Source of the DNA: Sphingobacteriales bacterium 44-15
Lineage (GTDB): Bacteria; Bacteroidota; Bacteroidia; Chitinophagales; Chitinophagaceae
Assembly (NCBI GenBank): GCA_001899685.1
Contig: MKWG01000045.1
Span: 108,331 to 172,330 of the forward strand
DNA length: 64,000 nucleotides
Reading direction: 5' to 3'
Shown here in pieces: positions 8,788 through 17,355 of this stretch. The notes beneath the pieces are model-generated. The model was given only the letters and a program-made list of their open reading frames with translations, was not told the DNA's origin and ran no database searches. The translations under genes and the position numbers were made by a program. Within the stretch, counting starts at the first letter, position 1. Each line of letters begins with the position of its first letter.

Positions 8788-9930
8788 TCAATCAAGCAAT
8801 ACTTCGCGTGCAATCACTATTTTTTGTATCTCGCTTGTGCCTTCTCCTATAGTACAAAGTTTGCTGTCTCTATAGAATTTTTCCACGGGGAAATCTTTTG
8901 TATAGCCATACCCCCCGAAGATCTGTACCGCATCATTGGAAACTTTTACGGCTACTTCACTGGCATAATATTTTGCCATAGCTGCCTCTTTTGTCATGGG
9001 CAGGCCCCTGTTCTTTTTATACGCTGCCTGGCAGACCAGCAGCTCTGCTGCCATGATCTCTGTAGCCATATCTGCCAGCTTGAATGATATCCCCTGGAAC
9101 TGGGCAATAGGCTTACCAAATTGCTCTCTTTCTTTTGAATATTGCAGCGCCGCTTCATACGCGCCTTTTGCAATCCCCAATGCCAGTGCCGCTATAGAGA
9201 TCCTGCCGCCGTCAAGCACTTTGAGCGATTGTTTAAACCCTTCGCCCACATTACCCAGTCTGTTGCTATCGGGTATCCTGCAGTTATCAAATATCATTTC
9301 TGCCGTTTCGCTGGCGCGCATTCCCAGCTTATTTTCCTTTTTACCGCTGCTGAAGCCCGGGGTGCCCCGTTCTACAATAAAGGCCGTAGCATTATTTTTC
9401 GCCCGTGGCTCCCCTGTTCTTGCGATCACTACAGCTATATCGCCTGATTTACCATGTGTTATCCAGCACTTGGTGCCATTCAGGATCCAGTCATCGCCCT
9501 CTTTTACCGCCGTGGTTTTCATATTGGCGGCATCACTGCCTGTGCCGGGCTCGGTAAGTCCCCAGGCGCCAATCCATTCTGCCGTTGCCAGCCTGGGCAA
9601 ACAGGCAGCTTTCTGGCTTTCGTTGCCAAAAAGAAGTATATGCCCGGTGCATAAAGAGTTGTGTGCTGCAAGGCTCAGCCCTATTGAACCGCAAACCCTG
9701 GCTATCTCCTGTATGATAGTGATATATTCCAGATATCCCAGTCCCGCACCTCCATATTGTTCAGGTACCAAAACACCCATCAGCCCGAGCTTACCCATTT
9801 CTTTGAACACCTGCACCGGAAATTCCTGGCTTTCATCCCACTGCATTACATGCGGCTTTATATATTGCGCGGCAAAATTCCTTGTGGTCTCCCCGATCTG
9901 TCGTGTCAGTTCATCTGTTGCAAAATCCAT
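8788..9930 (-). CDS. acyl-CoA dehydrogenase
   Basis: A 380-residue FAD-dependent acyl-CoA dehydrogenase of the short/branched-chain type, which makes the alpha,beta double bond in beta-oxidation or branched amino-acid breakdown. The helical N-domain carries [12 protein letters not shown]. The beta domain holds [13 protein letters not shown] and the WITHGKSGD segment that contacts FAD. The C-domain has the [12 protein letters not shown] and [13 protein letters not shown] motifs. The catalytic base is Glu363 in GEGTSEIQ. Length and motifs are complete. It is a single gene, and exact chain-length specificity cannot be read from the sequence. Confidence 0.95.
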   Translation of the reverse strand: MDFATDELTRQIGETTRNFAAQYIKPHVMQWDESQEFPVQVFKEMGKLGLMGVLVPEQYGGAGLGYLEYITIIQEIARVCGSIGLSLAAHNSLCTGHILLFGNESQKAACLPRLATAEWIGAWGLTEPGTGSDAANMKTTAVKEGDDWILNGTKCWITHGKSGDIAVVIARTGEPRAKNNATAFIVERGTPGFSSGKKENKLGMRASETAEMIFDNCRIPDSNRLGNVGEGFKQSLKVLDGGRISIAALALGIAKGAYEAALQYSKEREQFGKPIAQFQGISFKLADMATEIMAAELLVCQAAYKKNRGLPMTKEAAMAKYYASEVAVKVSNDAVQIFGGYGYTKDFPVEKFYRDSKLCTIGEGTSEIQKIVIAREVLLD

Positions 9931-9985
9931 ATAGCTGAATTAAAATGTGTTGTAAAAATAACCTGAATTGCCGACGATCAGCTTA

Positions 9986-10912
9986 TCAGTCTGCCATCAG
10001 GTATGGAGCGATTTTGTTAAATAATTCATCGGTAACCAACGCTACCCGCTTAAGGTCTTCCGGTGACTGAAAACTACCGTGCTGATTACGATATTGAATA
10101 ACGGCATTGGCCAACTGATATTTTATATAAGGATGCGCTTTTAGTTCTTCGAAGCTCACTGTATTAATGTTGATCCGCTTTACGAGGGAAGGGTTGCATT
10201 GAAGCCTCGGATTGATTTTTGCAAAAACCGAATCTGCCAGTCCGTATACTTCTGCAATTTGTGCTACAGTATAAAAACCACCCATCTTTTCCCTGAATTT
10301 TACGATCCTTCCCGCAAGTTTGCTGCCAATACCCGGTAGTGCAATGAACACGGCAGTGTCTGCGCTGTTGATCTCTACCCTTTCGGGTGCAGCTTTTTGA
10401 ATTGACAGTGAAGATAAGAGAACCTTTTCTTTTGGTTTTTCTTTTATCTCGCTGGTTATGCGCACAAAAGGCAGCAGCCTTTCATAATCTGTTTTTTTTA
10501 TACCATATATTCTGCCAATATCTGCCGCTTTGTAAAACCTTCCGCCTTTGCTTATATAATGTTGTATGGTTTGAATGGTTTTTCTTTCTATTCCCAGCCG
10601 CGCCCACTCTTCCGGGGAAGCCGTGTTGGGATCAAAGTAAAATAATGTAATGGCCGTCCGTGATGCTGAGGATTGTGGTTGGTTGTATCTGACGGAAAGG
10701 TTTCCTGCAGTTGTATCTCCGGACTTTTCCTGTTGCTTTAGCTGTGCTATCTGCGCTTTAAATGATTCAAAATCCTGCTGATCAAAATGTGACGTAGGAG
10801 CGATAAGCCGGGGAAGTATCCATATTACCAGCACTAAAACAAGCAGTGCAATGATGCCTGTGCGCTCTTTTTTACTGAAATCAAAGTAATCCTTCAACCG
10901 GTTAGCATTCAT
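9986..10912 (-). CDS. ComEA-like helix-hairpin-helix DNA-binding protein
   Basis: I start at the ATG at 10912 (MNANRLKDYFDFSKKERTG), giving 308 residues; the frame remains open to 10942 without benefit. One membrane helix (IIALLVLVLVIWILP, about 18-34) anchors the protein. Three helix-hairpin-helix units follow: a degenerate one near ASPEEWARLGI, one with INSADTAVFIALPGIGSKLAGRIVKFR-like sequence, and a last one with INTVSFEELKAHPYI. Such units bind DNA backbone non-specifically. Related anchored proteins in Bacteroidota may act in DNA uptake, but no competence genes lie nearby, so the role is open. Confidence 0.85.
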   Translation of the reverse strand: MNANRLKDYFDFSKKERTGIIALLVLVLVIWILPRLIAPTSHFDQQDFESFKAQIAQLKQQEKSGDTTAGNLSVRYNQPQSSASRTAITLFYFDPNTASPEEWARLGIERKTIQTIQHYISKGGRFYKAADIGRIYGIKKTDYERLLPFVRITSEIKEKPKEKVLLSSLSIQKAAPERVEINSADTAVFIALPGIGSKLAGRIVKFREKMGGFYTVAQIAEVYGLADSVFAKINPRLQCNPSLVKRININTVSFEELKAHPYIKYQLANAVIQYRNQHGSFQSPEDLKRVALVTDELFNKIAPYLMAD

Positions 10913-10981
10913 ACTGGTGCAATAACAGGGAAGATACGACAATTTATAACGGGAAGCAGCCAGGGAACAGCAAATTAATAT

Positions 10982-11100
10982 TTTGAAGCGCCGGGGAAAG
11001 CCCGAAGGGTTTGAAATTGATCAGCCCCCAACAATGTTGGGGGTAAAAAGACAGATGAATGACACAACCCTGAAAGGGTTGAATGGAGCAGCGTAGGGCA
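10982..11100. repeat. cluster of short hairpin repeats
   Basis: Three hairpins occur in a row: AGCCCGAAGGGTT near 10999, CCCCCAACA-A-TGTTGGGGG (11025-11043), and CAACCCT-gaa-AGGGTTG (11065-11081). The last resembles a dispersed repeat that I associate with several phyla, including Bacteroidota. No T run follows, so these are not clear terminators. Confidence 0.5.
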
Positions 11101-11119
11101 GGCGTTTGGTTTACAATGC

Positions 11120-11899
11120 TCAAAGCGAAAGCTTCAGCCCGTCGTAAGCCAGGTATATTCCCTCGGGCAGTTCTTTGGATACATCTTCATGTTTTCCCAA
11201 CTGGTGGCTGATATGTGTAAAATAAGCTGTGGGAACTCCAAGCTTCCTGATCAGCTCAATGGCTTCATCAAGGCTGAAATGTGAAATATGCTTTTCTTTC
11301 CGGAGCGCATTTAATACCAGCACCTCACTTCCCCTGATGAGCTCAAGGCTCTTGTCATCAATACGGTTGGCATCTGTGATATAAGTGAATTTGCCAAAGC
11401 GGAAACCCAGCACCGGCATGTGCAAATGCCATACCGGGACAGGCAGGATTGTCAGATCACCTATCCGAAACGCTTCTTCTTCCGAAAGGGTGTTGAGATT
11501 GATATCAGGTGCGCCGGGGTATTTTTTCTCGGTAAATGCATAAGGAAACTCCCTGATGATCACTTCCAGTGTCATTTCATTACCGTAAACCTCCATCGGC
11601 TTTTGCATGAAATAATTAAACCCTCTTACATCGTCAAGACCGGCCACATGATCTTTATGAGGATGGGTAAATACTATCGCATCGAGCTTTTTAGTATTTG
11701 TACGCAGCATCTGGCAGCGAAAATCCGGCCCGGAATCTACAACAACGCTGGTTGTTTTGCTCTGAACAAGTATACTGGAACGGAGGCGCTTATCTTTTTT
11801 ATCCGGGGAAGTGCATACAGGACAGCTGCAACCGATCATAGGTACGCCGCTGCTTGTGCCAGTGCCAAGGAAAGTAATGCTGATATCAGGATAACTCAC
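11120..11899 (-). CDS. MBL-fold metal-dependent hydrolase, PhnP-like
   Basis: A 259-residue metallo-beta-lactamase fold protein. The N-terminus FLGTGTSSGVPMIGC is the typical opening of PhnP/RNase Z-like members, and the CxCxVC cluster (GCSCPVCTSP) could bind a structural zinc as in PhnP. The metal site is HPHKDH, with a further WHLH motif and TDAN. PhnP itself is a cyclic-phosphate phosphodiesterase; here the substrate is unknown because no phosphonate genes are nearby. Bacteroidota commonly carry this gene singly. Complete in length. Confidence 0.88.
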   Translation of the reverse strand: MSYPDISITFLGTGTSSGVPMIGCSCPVCTSPDKKDKRLRSSILVQSKTTSVVVDSGPDFRCQMLRTNTKKLDAIVFTHPHKDHVAGLDDVRGFNYFMQKPMEVYGNEMTLEVIIREFPYAFTEKKYPGAPDINLNTLSEEEAFRIGDLTILPVPVWHLHMPVLGFRFGKFTYITDANRIDDKSLELIRGSEVLVLNALRKEKHISHFSLDEAIELIRKLGVPTAYFTHISHQLGKHEDVSKELPEGIYLAYDGLKLSL

Positions 11900-11954
11900 G
11901 CTTCAAAGCTAAAAGAAAATACAGAACAGTGAGCAATCATAAAAAATCAATGCC

Positions 11955-12224
11955 TTATTCCGGCACCGGCTTTACCATGATCTCCTCATATAATCTTTGC
12001 GACTCAAGTGTTAATGCATCAAACGGGATCTCTAACTGAGGCATAAGGTCTATAAGCGTATTGATCCTTCCTTCGAGCATAAGAAATTTATTGAGTACCA
12101 CTACCTTCTTTTGCTGCAGGATGCAATACCCGCTCTGGAATGTACCTCTTTCATAGCGCACTACATACCCCCCTTCTTCCAGCAAGGCTTCAATTTTATG
12201 TAGAGTAGGCTGATTGATCTTCAT
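11955..12224 (-). CDS. small conserved Bacteroidota protein, 89 aa
   Basis: The ATG at 12224 (MKINQPTLHKIEALLEEGGY) is preferred over the upstream frame to 12305, whose first 27 codons do not look coding. The protein has a short helix, a beta pair (VVRYERGTFQSGYCILQQKKVVV) and a helical end (RINTLIDLMPQLEI). No catalytic motif is visible and no function is known to me. It follows the OmpA-like gene on the same strand after 82 bases. Confidence 0.7.
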   Translation of the reverse strand: MKINQPTLHKIEALLEEGGYVVRYERGTFQSGYCILQQKKVVVLNKFLMLEGRINTLIDLMPQLEIPFDALTLESQRLYEEIMVKPVPE

Positions 12225-12306
12225 TGAAAATGATTCTTTTACAAAATTACGGGTTACGTATAGCTTAGGGATTGGCTTTTTTCCACAGTTGTGGATAGCA
12301 GCCATC

Positions 12307-13194
12307 TCATTTGCTTATTATTTTGATCTCCACCCTGCGGTTGGCCGTTTGCTGCTCTTCATTGATCTCGTCAACATACAATTTACGGCTGGATCCAAAG
12401 CCCCTGTAGCTTAATCTTGCAGGATCTATGCCATTTTTGACAAGGTAATCACATACAAACTTTGCTCTTTGTACCGACAGGTCGCGGGTACCCGTATCAT
12501 AGTCATACCCGTCGCCTCCGTTTCTCTCGCAACAGATATGTCCCTGCACTTCTATTTTGAGCTGCGGATGTTCTTTCATGGTTGCCAGCAGTTCGGTGAG
12601 CAAAGGCAGAGAATACTGCATGGGAAAATGCCTCCCGCCGATAAAGTTGAGGTTGCGCAGGATCAGTTGATCGCCGGTTTTGGTAGCAGGGTCTTTTACA
12701 AATTCTGTAATACTTTTCTGGATCTGCACCGTCCGTGGTGGACGTGGAGTTGCTGTAATGCCCGGCTTAAGCCTGCTTTTTATAACAATCTCTACCCTCC
12801 TGTTATATGCCCTGTTTTCATCCGTATTGTTGTCATAGGCCGGTTGACGCTTGCCCCAGCCGATGATACCGTCGAGCATCCGGTCTGTACCTCCTTTTGC
12901 ATACAGGTATGCTCTCACTGTATTTACCCTGGAAAGCGAGAGGCTGTCATTGTAATTGTTATTGCCTATGCTGTCGCAGTGGCCTGAGAGGGTGATGTTT
13001 TGGATATATCCACGCTGCAATATTTGGGAAAAAAAGCTGTCAATAGATTGTTTTGCCTCAGGCAGCAGATCATATTTATTAAATTCAAAATGCACGACAA
13101 GGGTATCAAGCTGCTGTGCGCTTACTGTATTTATCCAAAAGCAGCAGCCGGCAATGAAAAGAAACAGGGGTGAAACATAGAGGCGTTTCGACAT
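12307..13194 (-). CDS. OmpA family protein with two OmpA-like domains
   Basis: A 295-residue exported protein: signal peptide (about 1-26, ending NTVSAQQ), then a first OmpA-like domain (about 35-135) with SLSRVNTVRAYL and NRAYNRRVEI motifs, and a second (about 165-295) with LSVQRAKFVCDYL and TANRRVEIKI. The domain binds the diaminopimelate peptide of peptidoglycan, so the protein probably links the envelope to the wall in the periplasm. There is no beta-barrel domain and no lipobox. It lies next to porX on the same strand, but the heptad repeat at 13212 separates them. Confidence 0.88.
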   Translation of the reverse strand: MSKRLYVSPLFLFIAGCCFWINTVSAQQLDTLVVHFEFNKYDLLPEAKQSIDSFFSQILQRGYIQNITLSGHCDSIGNNNYNDSLSLSRVNTVRAYLYAKGGTDRMLDGIIGWGKRQPAYDNNTDENRAYNRRVEIVIKSRLKPGITATPRPPRTVQIQKSITEFVKDPATKTGDQLILRNLNFIGGRHFPMQYSLPLLTELLATMKEHPQLKIEVQGHICCERNGGDGYDYDTGTRDLSVQRAKFVCDYLVKNGIDPARLSYRGFGSSRKLYVDEINEEQQTANRRVEIKIISK

Positions 13195-13211
13195 GGCAGA
13201 ATAAAATTATT

Positions 13212-13296
13212 AAACGTGAAAGGTGAAACGTGAGAAGTGAAACATTCTCTCACTTTTATCTCCTGCCTGCCGGTAGGCAAGTCTCACTTTTCACGG
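13212..13296. repeat. heptad palindromic repeat between porX and the OmpA-like gene
   Basis: The left arm is ACGTGAA AGGTGAA ACGTGAG AAGTGAA; the right arm is TCTCACTTTT with a final TCTCACTTTTCACG. A CCTGCCTGCCGGTAGGCAAG insert sits near 13262, itself a short inverted repeat. Confidence 0.7.
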
Positions 13297-13302
13297 TAAC
13301 AC

Positions 13303-14859
13303 CTACTTATTCGTCATTCTTACCACGGGCACGATCATCTCTTCTATGCTTACTCCACCGTGCTGGAAGGTATTTTTATAATAATTCGCATAATAGCTAT
13401 AATTATTGGGATAACAGAGATACCCGTCCTCTTTGGCAAAAATAAATGAAGAGTTCACTGTCGGCACCGGCAGACCTGCTTCCCGGGGATCCCTGAAAGC
13501 CAATACTTCTTTAGGCTCATAATTCAGGTTGCGCCCATGCTTATACCTGAGGTTGGTGGTGGTTTGCTTATCGCCGATTACTTTGCAGGGGGTCTTTACA
13601 CGCACGCTGCCATGATCGGTAGCCACTATTACGGTGACCTGCTTTTCCGCTATTTTCTTAAGGGCCTGGTGCAGCGGGGAGTGCTCAAACCAGCTTGCCG
13701 TGATGCTGCGATAGCTGGCTTCGTCGCTGGCCAGCTCTTTAAGTACTTCCATTTCCGTGCGGGCATGGCTGAGCATATCTACAAAATTGTATACGATGAC
13801 ATTAATGTCATTCTGCAAGAGATTATGAATATTATCTACCAGCTTCTGCCCGTCCTGGTGATTGGTAACCTTGGTATAAGAGAATTTAAGCTCTCCTTTA
13901 TGCAAACGTTTCAGTTGTGCCTTTAAAAGCTCCTCTTCATGCAGGTTTTTCCCGCCTTCTTCATCATCATTTTTCCACTGTGCGGGAAAATGTTTTTCAA
14001 TATCCACCGGCATCATGCCGGCAAATACGGCATTGCGCGCATATTGGGTAGCGGTAGGCAATATGGAGTAAAAAGTTTCTTCTTCCTGTATGCGGAAGCT
14101 CTCCGCAAAGATGGGTTGGACGGCCTTCCACTGATCATAACGCAGGTTGTCAATAAGCGCCACAAACAATGGTCTGCCTTTTTCTATATGAGGCAGTACT
14201 TTATAGCGGAACAAAGTATGGCTCATAATAGGTGCGTCGGCGCTTTTAGGATTTACCCATGAGGCATAGTTTCTGCTGATAAATTTAAAAAACTCGGTAT
14301 TGGCCTCATTCTTCTGCGCTTGAAATACTTCCCGCATTTCCGGGCTGTCGCTTTTTTCCATCTCAAGCTCCCAGTATACCAGCTTTTTATACAGGTCCAT
14401 CCATTCATTATAGTTGGGACTGCTGTTCAGCGCCATGAAGAGGTTGCGGAATTCCTGCTGGTAAGCGCTGGTGGTTTTTTCGGCAACCAGCCGCCTGTTG
14501 TCAATGATCTTTTTCAGGCTGAGCAGCACCTGGCTCGGGTTTACCGGCTTGATGAGGTAGTCGCTGATCTGTGAGCCGATGGCATCATCCATCAGGTTTT
14601 CCGTTTCATTTTTTGTGATGAGCACTACCGGGAGCTGCTGGTGCAGCTCCTTGATCTTTGCCAGTGTTTCCAGTCCTGTTATGCCCGGCATTGTTTCGTC
14701 GAGCAATACCACATCTACAATATTATCCTTTACGTAATCCAGCGCATCATAGCCATTGGTAAGTGTGGTTACTTCATATCCTTTGTTCTCGAGGAAGAGC
14801 TTCTGCGATTGCAGGCTTTCTATTTCATCGTCTACCCAAAGTATTTTTGCCAATGCCAT
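13303..14859 (-). CDS. porX: T9SS response regulator PorX, receiver plus PglZ domain
   Basis: A 518-residue two-domain protein. The receiver domain (1-120) has the acidic pair in WVDDE, phospho-acceptor Asp in VVLLDETMPG, and Lys in LITKNE. The C-terminal part (about 200-518) is a PglZ alkaline-phosphatase-like domain with ALIDNLRYDQW, ATQYARNAVFAGMMP and VIVATDHGS, where Asp, Thr and His ligate metal. In other Bacteroidota, PorX with PorY controls type IX secretion genes, and its PglZ domain is reported to hydrolyse phosphodiesters. No sensor kinase gene lies nearby. It fits the T9SS cargo gene at 7050. Confidence 0.95.
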   Translation of the reverse strand: MALAKILWVDDEIESLQSQKLFLENKGYEVTTLTNGYDALDYVKDNIVDVVLLDETMPGITGLETLAKIKELHQQLPVVLITKNETENLMDDAIGSQISDYLIKPVNPSQVLLSLKKIIDNRRLVAEKTTSAYQQEFRNLFMALNSSPNYNEWMDLYKKLVYWELEMEKSDSPEMREVFQAQKNEANTEFFKFISRNYASWVNPKSADAPIMSHTLFRYKVLPHIEKGRPLFVALIDNLRYDQWKAVQPIFAESFRIQEEETFYSILPTATQYARNAVFAGMMPVDIEKHFPAQWKNDDEEGGKNLHEEELLKAQLKRLHKGELKFSYTKVTNHQDGQKLVDNIHNLLQNDINVIVYNFVDMLSHARTEMEVLKELASDEASYRSITASWFEHSPLHQALKKIAEKQVTVIVATDHGSVRVKTPCKVIGDKQTTTNLRYKHGRNLNYEPKEVLAFRDPREAGLPVPTVNSSFIFAKEDGYLCYPNNYSYYANYYKNTFQHGGVSIEEMIVPVVRMTNK

Positions 14860-14914
14860 GAATATTTTATTTTTTGTTTATCCCTTCAAATGTACTTATT
14901 CATTCCCCGCTTTT

Positions 14915-14922
14915 TACCTTTG
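14915..14922 (+). promoter_or_regulatory. possible -7 box TACCTTTG upstream of the HD gene
   Basis: TACCTTTG fits TAnnTTTG and is 31 bases before the ATG at 14954. No TTTG is found at the usual distance upstream. Confidence 0.3.
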
Positions 14923-14953
14923 CCCACAATTCGTTTATTGTTTTTAACATTTT

Positions 14954-16162
14954 ATGCAGCGCTTCCGTAAGATCATCAACGACCCGGTGTATGGCTTTAT
15001 TACCATAGACAATCCGTTGATATTTGATATCGTTTCACATCCCTGGTATCAGCGCCTGCGCCGCATCAAGCAGATGGCGCTTGCGCACCTGGTATACCCG
15101 GGTGCAGTTCATACAAGGCTGCACCATTCACTGGGCGCATATCACCTGATGTGCAATGCGCTGGCAGAACTGAAAAGCAAAGGCATTGACATAACAGCGG
15201 AAGAAAATACCGGTGCAAAAATTGCGATACTGTTGCATGATATCGGGCACGGGCCTTTCTCACACGCACTGGAAAGCGTGCTGATGGAAAATATTCATCA
15301 TGAAGAATTATCTCTTTTACTGATGAAGCAGCTGAATGAGCAGTTTCGCGGTCAGTTGGAGACAGCAATTGATATTTTCACCAATGCTTATCCCAAAAAG
15401 TTTTTACACCAGCTGGTAAGCGGCCAACTGGATGTAGACAGAATGGACTACCTGACCCGCGACAGCTTTTTTACCGGTGTGAGCGAAGGCGTGATCGGGT
15501 ACGACAGGATCATAAAAATGCTGACGGTATATAACGGGGAGCTGATGGTGGAAGAAAAAGCCATTTATTCCATAGAGAAATTTTTGGTAGCCCGCAGGCT
15601 GATGTACTGGCAGGTTTACCTGCATAAAACAGTACTGGGCGCCGAAATGATACTGGTAAAGATCCTGGAAAGAGCAAGAGAAATAGGTTTGCAGGATGAA
15701 AGCAGCATTGAGAACAGTGTGCTGAAAAAGTTTCTCTTGCACCAGCACAAAATCAATATAGCGGATAATCTTGATGATTTCTGCAGTCTCGACGATACGG
15801 ATGTGAGCTACGCTATAAAGCAATGGTGCCGGCATACAGACAAAGTGCTGTCAAGGCTCTGCAGGGGAGTAATGGACAGGAAATTGTTCAGGGTAAAAAT
15901 ACAAAATGAGCCTATTGCGTTGTCCGACCTGGAGGCTGCGCATAAATACGCAATGGAAAAGACGGGAGTAGACGAAGCCGGCGCTGCCCATTTTGGCTTT
16001 ACGGGGGTGGCAGAAAACAGGACATATAATCCTTATAATGAGAAGATCAATATCCTTTTTAAAGACGGAACGGTCAGGAATATCTCGGAAGTAGACAATG
16101 CCCTGATACAAACCAATCTTTCTACGCCTGTTAAAAAATTCTACATTTGTTATCTTAAATAA
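14954..16162 (+). CDS. HD domain phosphohydrolase (dGTPase/SAMHD1-like)
   Basis: A 402-residue member of the HD superfamily. The metal ligands are visible as RLHHSLGAYHL, then LLHDIGHGPFSHALE (the HD pair), and a later DVDRMDYLTRDS that supplies the final Asp. This order matches dNTP triphosphohydrolase-like proteins related to SAMHD1 and YdhJ, which remove triphosphate from deoxynucleotides; actual substrate here is not shown. It is divergent to porX and precedes lpxD by 9 bases, so it is probably co-transcribed with the lipid A genes, an arrangement I recall as common in Bacteroidota. Confidence 0.9.
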   Translation: MQRFRKIINDPVYGFITIDNPLIFDIVSHPWYQRLRRIKQMALAHLVYPGAVHTRLHHSLGAYHLMCNALAELKSKGIDITAEENTGAKIAILLHDIGHGPFSHALESVLMENIHHEELSLLLMKQLNEQFRGQLETAIDIFTNAYPKKFLHQLVSGQLDVDRMDYLTRDSFFTGVSEGVIGYDRIIKMLTVYNGELMVEEKAIYSIEKFLVARRLMYWQVYLHKTVLGAEMILVKILERAREIGLQDESSIENSVLKKFLLHQHKINIADNLDDFCSLDDTDVSYAIKQWCRHTDKVLSRLCRGVMDRKLFRVKIQNEPIALSDLEAAHKYAMEKTGVDEAGAAHFGFTGVAENRTYNPYNEKINILFKDGTVRNISEVDNALIQTNLSTPVKKFYICYLK

Positions 16163-16171
16163 TAAGACTAT

Positions 16172-17218
16172 ATGATGTTCACAGCCGCTCAGGTCGCTGC
16201 GCTTATCCATGCAAAAATTGAGGGGGATCCGGAAGCCCGGGTGGGTTCATTCAGCAAAATTGAGGAAGCAAAGGAAGGGCAGCTTGCTTTTCTGGCAAAT
16301 CCAAAATACGAAGAATACCTGTACACTACCGGAGCTTCCGTCATTATAGTGAATGATGCGCTTGAGCTGAAGGAAAAAGTGAAGGGCACATTATTGCGTG
16401 TTCCTGATGCCTATACCGCTTTTGCTTCGCTGCTGGCGAAATACCAGGAGATGGTGGCGCAACAGCTCACAGGCATACAGCAGCCCTCCTACATTGCCGC
16501 TACGGCAACCATAGGCGAAAATGTTTTTATAGGCGCATTTGCGTATATAGGCGAAAATGCTGTTATAGGCAATGGCGCTAAAATATATCCCAATGCCTAT
16601 ATTGGTAATAATGTCAGCATTGGTGAAAACACGGTTATTCACCCGTCGGTTACTATTTATCATCAATGTAAGGTTGGCAAAAAAGTTACCATACATGCGG
16701 GAACGGTTATAGGAGGCGATGGTTTTGGTTTTGCGCCACAACCCGATGGCAGCTTTGCCAAAGTACCGCAAATAGGTAATGTGGAAATTGAAGATGATGT
16801 GGAAATAGGGGCAAATGCTACGATAGACCGCGCCACTATCGGGTCAACCATTATAAGAGCCGGCGCCAAATTAGATAATCTTATACAGGTAGCGCACAAT
16901 GTGGAAGTGGGCAATAACACCGTAATTGCAGCGCAGGCAGGCGTAAGCGGCAGTACAAAGGTCGGCAGGAATGTAATGATAGGCGGGCAGGCCGGGATAG
17001 TAGGTCATATTACCATAGCAGATGGTGCAAAAATTAATGCACAGAGCGGTGTAAGCAAATCTATTAAGCAACCTAATACTGCTGTAACAGGCTCTCCGGC
17101 GCATGATTATACCAGTGCGCTGCGCAGCCAGGCAATAACCCGCAAATTGCCGGAGCTGGAAAAAAGGATCAAAGAACTGGAGAGCCTGATTAAGCAGTTG
17201 GCGGCGGAAAAGGTATAA
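16172..17218 (+). CDS. lpxD: UDP-3-O-(3-hydroxyacyl)glucosamine N-acyltransferase LpxD
   Basis: LpxD adds the second hydroxyacyl chain in lipid A synthesis. The protein has 348 residues: a uridine-binding N-domain (about 1-100; LAFLANPKYEEYL), then a left-handed beta-helix of hexapeptide repeats (IGENVFIGAFAYIGENAVIG and others, about 105-305) with the catalytic His region GGDGFGFAPQ and VAHNVEVG, and a C-terminal helix (LEKRIKELESLIKQL). The start may be either of two adjacent ATGs at 16172 and 16175. It is part of the HD-lpxD-lpxC/fabZ-lpxA series. Confidence 0.96.
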   Translation: MMFTAAQVAALIHAKIEGDPEARVGSFSKIEEAKEGQLAFLANPKYEEYLYTTGASVIIVNDALELKEKVKGTLLRVPDAYTAFASLLAKYQEMVAQQLTGIQQPSYIAATATIGENVFIGAFAYIGENAVIGNGAKIYPNAYIGNNVSIGENTVIHPSVTIYHQCKVGKKVTIHAGTVIGGDGFGFAPQPDGSFAKVPQIGNVEIEDDVEIGANATIDRATIGSTIIRAGAKLDNLIQVAHNVEVGNNTVIAAQAGVSGSTKVGRNVMIGGQAGIVGHITIADGAKINAQSGVSKSIKQPNTAVTGSPAHDYTSALRSQAITRKLPELEKRIKELESLIKQLAAEKV

Positions 17219-17244
17219 TGGCGCTTCAATAAAATTATTATTGT

Positions 17245-17320
17245 ATGTGAGAAGTGAGACGTGAGATTTTGCCTCTGCTGAAAGCTGACAGCCCATGGCT
17301 CATAGCTCACCGCTATCTCT
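17245..17320. repeat. two joined heptad repeats upstream of lpxC-fabZ
   Basis: ATGTGAG AAGTGAG ACGTGAG is followed by GCTGAAA GCTGACA GCCCATG GCTCATA GCTCACC. The second block is related to the GCTGATA/GCTGTGA repeat inside ispG. It lies between lpxD and the lpxC start and does not belong to the coding region, although the frame is open through it. Confidence 0.6.
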
Positions 17321-17327
17321 TATTCCT

Positions 17328-17335
17328 TATCTTTG
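17328..17335 (+). promoter_or_regulatory. possible -7 box TATCTTTG upstream of lpxC-fabZ
   Basis: TATCTTTG fits TAnnTTTG and lies 20 bases before the ATG at 17356. The second box is missing, the upstream stretch being repeat sequence. Confidence 0.3.
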
Positions 17336-17355
17336 CCGCTCATCAAAAAAGGGAT

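Noticed and set aside
17254-17355. N-terminal extension of LpxC-FabZ
   Set aside because: The upstream codons come from repeat DNA, and the ATG at 17356 begins the conserved LpxC start.
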